Position numbers and translations under genes: made by a program
Source: CAZQIO01 sp964593405
GTDB lineage: Bacteria > Patescibacteriota > Minisyncoccia > Minisyncoccales > GBS-2
Length of the DNA stretch: 26,831 bases
Direction: 5' to 3'
Assembly (NCBI GenBank): GCA_964593405.1
Contig: CAZQIO010000007.1
Location: forward strand, 1-26,831
In this document: piece by piece, positions 22,575 through 26,831 of the stretch
Numbering within the stretch: the first letter of the stretch is position 1
How the letters are laid out: each line of letters opens with the position of its first letter
Notes under the pieces: generated by a model
Seen by the model: the letters and a program-made list of their open reading frames with translations, nothing else
What the model was told of the DNA's origin: nothing
Database searches by the model: none

Positions 22575-22636
22575 ACCTCCAAATTAAAATTTTTTTGTGC
22601 TACTTTAATTTTCTCTCAATCCTAAGAATTTGTCAA
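22575..22636 (-). promoter_or_regulatory. Consensus promoter and Shine-Dalgarno for the small membrane protein
   Basis: Minus strand: perfect TTGACA (22636-22631), a 17-nt spacer and GAAAAT (22613-22608). The leader of about 33 nt carries GGAGGT (22580-22575), seven bases before the ATG. Confidence 0.7.
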
Positions 22637-22654
22637 GGGGCTTAAAATAATTTC

Positions 22655-22682
22655 TTGATTTAACAGTGAAATTTGATAAGAT
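22655..22682 (+). promoter_or_regulatory. Promoter for rpsO-NYN-pnp operon
   Basis: TTGATT (22655-22660), a 16-nt spacer and TAAGAT (22677-22682). The leader before the rpsO ATG at 22703 would be about 14 nt, too short for the structured S15 autoregulatory site known from E. coli. Confidence 0.5.
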
Positions 22683-22702
22683 GAAAAAAGTTAAAAAATA
22701 TT

Positions 22703-22969
22703 ATGTTGAGCAAAGAAGAAAAAGAAGAACTAATCAAAAAATACGGGCTTCATGAAAAAGACACTGGATCTTTTGAAGTCCAGATTGCTTTATTGACAGA
22801 AAGAATAAAGCGCCTTTTGAGTCATTTGAAAGAGCATCCAAAGGATTTCCATTCAAAGAGGGGGCTTTTGTTAATGGTGGCAAAGAGGAAAAAATTGTTG
22901 AAGGCATTAGAAAGAGAGAGCAAAAAAAGATACCAGGAACTTTTGAAAAAGTTGGGAATTAAAAAATGA
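22703..22969 (+). CDS. rpsO: 30S ribosomal protein S15
   Basis: Eighty-eight residues, full length. Hallmarks are KYGLHEKDTGSFEVQIALLTERI, LSHLKEHPKDFHSKRGLLLMVAKRKKLL and the C-terminal RYQELLKKLGIKK. S15 binds 16S rRNA early in 30S assembly. It heads an operon with pnp two genes later, preserving the widespread rpsO-pnp linkage but with a NYN-domain gene between them. The stop overlaps the next start by 4 nt. Confidence 0.97.
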   Translation: MLSKEEKEELIKKYGLHEKDTGSFEVQIALLTERIKRLLSHLKEHPKDFHSKRGLLLMVAKRKKLLKALERESKKRYQELLKKLGIKK

Positions 22970-23502
22970 AAGTTAGAGTGAAAACCAAAAAGAGAGAGGC
23001 GACAAAAAAGCCGCCTTCACAGAGAGTGGCAGTTTTGATTGACACTCAAAACCTTTACCACTCAGCAAAAAACCTCTACGGAGCAAAAGTAAACTTCAAA
23101 GAAGTTTTAAAAAAGGCAATCGATGGGAGAACTTTTGTCAGGGCTTTTGCTTACGTTATCAGAACAAAAACTGGTGAAGAAAAGCCTTTTTTGGAAGCTT
23201 TAAAAAAATTGGGGATTGAAACAAGAGAAAAAGAGCTTCAAGAATATCCCGGGGGTTTTAAAAAAGGAGATTGGGACGTTGGAATTGCCGTCGATGCCAT
23301 CAGGATTGCAAACTCTGTCGATGCAATAGTTTTGGCTTCTGGTGATGGGGATTTTTTGCAACTTGTTGAATATTTAAAAAACCAAGGAAAGAGGGTTGAA
23401 ATCATTGCTTTTGGCAAAACTACTTCATCAAAATTAAAAGAGGCAGCCGATGAATTCATCGATTTAGAACAAGACCCAGAAAAATATTTGTTGTGGAAAT
23501 AA
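22966..23502 (+). CDS. NYN-domain (LabA/DUF88-like) putative RNase
   Basis: A 178-aa protein with a short basic tail (1-20) and a NYN/PIN-like domain. VAVLIDTQNLYHSAK carries D26 and N29; WDVGIAVDAI carries D104 and D110; ASGDGDFLQLVEYLKNQGKRVEIIAFG carries D127 and D129. These acidic residues form the expected metal site of NYN nucleases, and members of the wider family include RNases. Both ends are tightly packed: a 4-nt overlap with rpsO and 2 nt before the pnp ATG. Sitting between S15 and PNPase, it is likely to act in RNA processing or decay; this is inferred from context. Confidence 0.83.
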   Translation: MKVRVKTKKREATKKPPSQRVAVLIDTQNLYHSAKNLYGAKVNFKEVLKKAIDGRTFVRAFAYVIRTKTGEEKPFLEALKKLGIETREKELQEYPGGFKKGDWDVGIAVDAIRIANSVDAIVLASGDGDFLQLVEYLKNQGKRVEIIAFGKTTSSKLKEAADEFIDLEQDPEKYLLWK

Positions 23503-23504
23503 AT

Positions 23505-25571
23505 ATGGAGTACAAAATTGAAATTGCCAACAAAGAAATTGTTTTTGATGTTTCAAAGCTAGCAGAGCAGGCCTCTGGCTCTTGTTTTGTAAAATGCGGA
23601 GGGACGATGGTTTTGTGTACGGTTTGTCTTTCAGATTATGAAAAAGAAAACGTCGATTTTTTTCCTCTTTCAGTCGATTATGAAGAAAGATATTATGCTG
23701 CCGGAAAAATTAAAGGACCGAGATACATAAAAAGAGAAACAAGACCCTCAGACCATGCCATTTGCAATGCCAGGATGATAGATAGAACGATAAGGCCACT
23801 TTTCCCAAAGGAATTGGAAAGAGAAGTTCAGGCAGTTGTCACTGTTTTGAGCTGGGATGGAGAAAACGACCCTGACATTCTTGGAATTTTAGGCATTTCT
23901 CTTTCTCTGATGATTTCAGAGATTCCTTGGAAAGGACCAGTTGGAGCAGTGAGGGTTGGAAAAATCGGAGACAGGTTTTTGTTAAACCCAACTTACAAAG
24001 AAAAGGAAGAGTCTGAAATGGATGTTGTCTTTTGCGGAGTAAAAAGAGAAAATGAAATTTTATTGAACATGATAGAAGGGCAGTTTTCTGAAGTTTCTGA
24101 AGAGACAATTTTGAAAGCCTTTGATTTTTCTAAAGTTGAGTTGGAAAAATTGATAGAGTTTCAAGAAAAAATAGCAAAGGAAATTGGAAAGGAAAAAATT
24201 GCCCTCCCAATAGCTCAAAAAGATCCACAATTTGAAAGTGTCCTTGAAAGTTTTTTGGGGGGGAAATTAGAAGAGGCAATTTTTCAGCCAGAAAAAAGTA
24301 AAAAATTTTTAAGATTGAGAGATGAATTTCTAAAGTTTGTGAGTGAAAATTTTCCAGGAAAAGTTAAAGAGGCAAAGAGGTTTTTGAACGAAAAAGTGGC
24401 AAAACTCTTGAGAGAAAAAGTTTTAAAAGAAGGAAAAAGACCAGACGGAAGAAGTATTGATGAAATGAGAAAAATAGAATGTAAAGTTGGAATTTTACCA
24501 AGAACCCATGGTTCAGGTGTTTTTTGTCGGGGACAGACAAAATCCCTTTCAATTTTGACCTTGGGAGCTCCGGGAGATGTTCAGCTTTTGGAAGGAATGG
24601 AAATTTCTGGGAAAAAACGCTTTATGCACCATTACAATTTCCCACCCTATTCTGTCGGCGAAATTCAACCAATAAAGGGACCTGGAAGAAGGGAAATTGG
24701 CCATGGGGTTTTGGTAGAAAAGGCCCTTTTGCCAATCATTCCTTCTTTTGAAAATTTTCCTTACACAATGAGAATTGTTTCTGAAATTTTGAGTTCTAAC
24801 GGTTCAACCTCAATGGCCGCCGTTTCTTCTTCTTCTTTGGCCTTAATGGATGCTGGAGTACCAATTAAAAGACCGGCTGCCGGAATTGCTTTGGGTTTGG
24901 TTTCTGATGAAAGCGGAAATTGGAAAATTTTAACTGACATTCAGGGCCCTGAAGATCACCATGGCCAAATGGATTTTAAAGTTGCTGGAACAGAAGTTGG
25001 AGTAACTGCCATTCAAATGGATTTGAAAATAGATGGTATAAAAAGAGAAATTTTAAAAGAAGCTTTAGAAAGGGGAAAACTAGCAAGGCTTGAAATTTTA
25101 AAGAAAATGAAAGAGGTTTTGCCCCAACCAAGAGAGCAACTCTCTCCGTTTGCTCCCAGAATTTTAACAATCCAAATTAACCCAGAAAGAATAAGGGATG
25201 TGATCGGCCCTGGGGGAAGGGTAATCAATGAAATAATCGCTGAGTGCGGAGTTTCAATAGACATTGAAGAAACGGGAAAGATTTTTGTCACTGCGGAAAA
25301 GGAAGAAGCAGCCAAAAAGGCAATCGCTTGGATAAAAAACATAACTAGGGAAGTGAAGGTTGGAGAGGTTTTCCAGGGAAAAGTAAAGAGGATTTTAAGT
25401 TTTGGGGCTTTGATTGAAATTTTGCCAGGCCAAGAAGGTCTTTTACATATTTCGAAAATTAAGGGGAAAATTAGGCTAAAAGTTGGCGATGTAATTCCAG
25501 TAAGGGTGACATCGATTGATAATTTGGGTAGAATAAACTTGGGAATTTTAAAAACCTATGCCAAAAAATGA
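23505..25571 (+). CDS. pnp: Polyribonucleotide nucleotidyltransferase (PNPase)
   Basis: A 3'-5' phosphorolytic exoribonuclease of 688 aa, full length. Domain order: first RNase PH domain (1 to about 230, with GKIKGPRYIKRETRPSDH), helical linker, second RNase PH domain (about 305-545), KH domain (INPERIRDVIGPGGRVINEI, near 555-575) and S1 domain (from about 615, GKVKRILSFGALIEILPGQEGLLHIS). The catalytic stretch EDHHGQMDFK keeps the two aspartates and lysine of the active site. An upstream GTG at 23493 keeps the frame open but lies inside the NYN gene; the ATG at 23505 gives the standard MEYKIEIANKEI start. Its last 14 nt overlap the next gene. Confidence 0.96.
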   Translation: MEYKIEIANKEIVFDVSKLAEQASGSCFVKCGGTMVLCTVCLSDYEKENVDFFPLSVDYEERYYAAGKIKGPRYIKRETRPSDHAICNARMIDRTIRPLFPKELEREVQAVVTVLSWDGENDPDILGILGISLSLMISEIPWKGPVGAVRVGKIGDRFLLNPTYKEKEESEMDVVFCGVKRENEILLNMIEGQFSEVSEETILKAFDFSKVELEKLIEFQEKIAKEIGKEKIALPIAQKDPQFESVLESFLGGKLEEAIFQPEKSKKFLRLRDEFLKFVSENFPGKVKEAKRFLNEKVAKLLREKVLKEGKRPDGRSIDEMRKIECKVGILPRTHGSGVFCRGQTKSLSILTLGAPGDVQLLEGMEISGKKRFMHHYNFPPYSVGEIQPIKGPGRREIGHGVLVEKALLPIIPSFENFPYTMRIVSEILSSNGSTSMAAVSSSSLALMDAGVPIKRPAAGIALGLVSDESGNWKILTDIQGPEDHHGQMDFKVAGTEVGVTAIQMDLKIDGIKREILKEALERGKLARLEILKKMKEVLPQPREQLSPFAPRILTIQINPERIRDVIGPGGRVINEIIAECGVSIDIEETGKIFVTAEKEEAAKKAIAWIKNITREVKVGEVFQGKVKRILSFGALIEILPGQEGLLHISKIKGKIRLKVGDVIPVRVTSIDNLGRINLGILKTYAKK

Positions 25572-26831
25572 CGATGAAGAAATAACAACAATGGCAATGG
25601 ATCTGGAGGGGGAAGAAGAGAAAGAACGGGAAGAAAAAGAACCAGAACTAGAAATTCAAAAGCCAAAAATTGAAGAGGAAGAATGGCCAATCCCAGAAGA
25701 ACCAGAAAAATTTGCTCAAAAAGAACCGCCCAAAAAGCAAGAAATAGTTGAAGAAAAACCAGAAATAGAAAAAGAGGAGCTTGAACCCCCTCAGGCTAAA
25801 GAAGAACCGAAAAAGAAAATTGCAAAAAAACCGCCAATTTCAAAGCGGGAAATTTTGTTAGCGAAAAAAAGAGAACTTGAAAAAGAAAGAGAGAGATTAG
25901 AAATTTATTTGAGAGAGTTGCCAGAAAAAAGGAGACCTTTTGAGGTAGAAAAAGAGGAATTGTTGTTGAAAAGAAAAGAAATAGAAGATAAAGAATTGGC
26001 GCCAATTTTAGAAAAGGAAGTTGAAATCGAAAAAGAAAAGAAAAAACTGGAAGCAGAAGAAAAAGAAACTATTTTGCCAGAGAAAAAAAGAGCGATTGAA
26101 ATGAAAAGGTGGGAGGTTGAGGAAAAAAGAAGGGAAATAGAAAGAGAAAAATGGGCAATTGAGGAAAAGATTGTCGCTATCGATGAAAAAATAAAGCAAA
26201 TAGATTTTCAGATTGAGGAGGTTTTAAACGAAGAAAAAAGAGTAGCTCAAGAGAGGGACGGGATTTTAAAACAGATTGAAGACATCGAAACTAGCTTGGA
26301 AGTATTGAAACTGAAAGAAGATTTAAACGAACTCTTGAAAGAGGAAAAGGAAATTGAAAGAGAAAAGGCAAAAATCACCTTGGAAATTGAAGAAGCAGAG
26401 GCGAGGTTAAAAGAAATATTAAAAAAAGAAAAGGAAATTGAAGGGGAATTGAAGGCCTTAGAGGAAGAAGAAGCTATGGTAAAAGATATCGCAAAACAAA
26501 TGGAGGTCGAAAGAGAAAGGTGGAAGGTGGAAGAGGAAAGAAAAGAAACAGAAAAGGAAAAATGGGAAATAGAAGATAGAAAAAAAGNNNNNNNNNNGGC
26601 AATCGAACTAAAATATGCTGAAATTTCATCTAAAATTGAAAATTTAAAAGCAAAAATTAAATCTTTTGAAGAAAAAATTTCAGAACCTCTAGTAGAAGAG
26701 ACCTTTGTGGAAGAGGAACCTCCCTTGGAAGAAGAAGTAAAAGAGGAAGTGAAATTAAAAGAAGAAGTGGAAATTCAAGAAAAAGAAATTCTGTTGGAAG
26801 AACTAGAAAAAATGCCTCCTCCGCCCCCACC
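25558..26831 (+). CDS. Glu/Lys-rich coiled-coil protein, 3' end outside the window
   Basis: An open frame runs from the ATG at 25558, 14 nt inside pnp, to the window end with no stop, interrupted only by ten N at 26588-26597. The frame is the same on both sides of the N run. It begins MPKNDDEEITTMAMDLEG, then is dominated by Glu, Lys, Arg and Leu in long coiled-coil repeats (for example RERLEIYLRELPEKRRPFE and KEKEIEGELKALEEEE), and reaches an acidic stretch ending in a run of six prolines. There is no signal peptide or membrane helix in the visible part. A proline run after the coil suggests a linker to a C-terminal domain outside the window. No family is recognisable, and its place after pnp suggests cotranscription but not function. 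Confidence 0.75.
   Translation, partial: MPKNDDEEITTMAMDLEGEEEKEREEKEPELEIQKPKIEEEEWPIPEEPEKFAQKEPPKKQEIVEEKPEIEKEELEPPQAKEEPKKKIAKKPPISKREILLAKKRELEKERERLEIYLRELPEKRRPFEVEKEELLLKRKEIEDKELAPILEKEVEIEKEKKKLEAEEKETILPEKKRAIEMKRWEVEEKRREIEREKWAIEEKIVAIDEKIKQIDFQIEEVLNEEKRVAQERDGILKQIEDIETSLEVLKLKEDLNELLKEEKEIEREKAKITLEIEEAEARLKEILKKEKEIEGELKALEEEEAMVKDIAKQMEVERERWKVEEERKETEKEKWEIEDRKKXXXXAIELKYAEISSKIENLKAKIKSFEEKISEPLVEETFVEEEPPLEEEVKEEVKLKEEVEIQEKEILLEELEKMPPPPP
26588..26597. other. Assembly gap (10 N) inside the coiled-coil gene
   Basis: Ten unknown bases in a highly repetitive purine-rich stretch, where short-read assembly would be expected to break. The true length is unknown, although the frame happens to be kept. 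Confidence 0.98.

Noticed and set aside
22260..22625. Plus-strand ORF of 121 codons over the small membrane-protein gene
   Set aside because: It has no promoter or ribosome site and gives a basic protein with no recognisable features, whereas the minus-strand gene has all the signals.
25796..26199. Two Phe-rich minus-strand ORFs opposite the coiled-coil gene
   Set aside because: They are mirror frames of GAA/AAA codons; poly-Phe strings are the expected shadow of Glu/Lys-rich coding sequence.

Overview
The window is AT-rich and densely packed, and it uses the standard bacterial code: TGA ends several genes and is never read through in an intact gene. Protein sequences, a pair of small VirB2/TrbC-like pilins with two membrane helices, short minimal versions of housekeeping enzymes (ValRS of 689 aa, an S1 protein with about three S1 repeats), tRNAs without encoded CCA, very short or absent 5' leaders and almost no Shine-Dalgarno sites all suggest a Candidate Phyla Radiation (Patescibacteria, Parcubacteria-like) genome. 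The taxon is an inference; there is no rRNA here. Two runs of exactly ten N (13915-13924 and 26588-26597) mark scaffold gaps.

Layout. Positions 1-2454 hold the 3' part of a tRNA-Val, a PMT-family protein mannosyltransferase and a decayed O-antigen-ligase-like gene. Positions 2383-6238 (+) are gyrA, a methyltransferase and two pilin genes. A minus-strand operon at 6247-8984 reads tRNA-Glu, GT2 glycosyltransferase, PrsW-type protease, Hsp20. A structured non-coding stretch (about 8995-9126) precedes tsaD-valS (+). A second minus-strand unit (12408-15513) is tRNA-Arg, tRNA-Lys, a nucleotidyltransferase-GNAT fusion and recG. It diverges from cca plus tRNA-Pro (+). ftsH and an S1-domain gene (17181-21070, minus) diverge from a metallo-beta-lactamase-fold gene, rplS and tRNA-Leu (+). 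An isolated small membrane-protein gene (22232-22567, minus) has its own strong promoter, ribosome binding site and terminator. The end is rpsO, a NYN-domain gene, pnp and a truncated Glu/Lys-rich coiled-coil gene.

The most striking feature is an intein of 433 residues inside the Walker A motif of FtsH. It lies exactly between the P-loop lysine and the following threonine and carries both LAGLIDADG endonuclease motifs, so FtsH can act only after protein splicing. Other notable points are two tRNAs (Pro, Leu) with G instead of U at T-loop position 55, tRNAs placed within 2-18 nt of protein genes, interleaved divergent promoters whose start points fall on the start codons, and a foreign-looking Trp-rich membrane-protein cassette.

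Functionally the window is mostly information processing: tRNA maturation (CCA addition, t6A synthesis, valine charging), ribosomal proteins L19 and S15, RNA decay (PNPase, NYN), DNA topology and repair (GyrA, RecG), protein quality control (FtsH, Hsp20, PrsW-type) and cell-surface functions (PMT, GT2, pilins).
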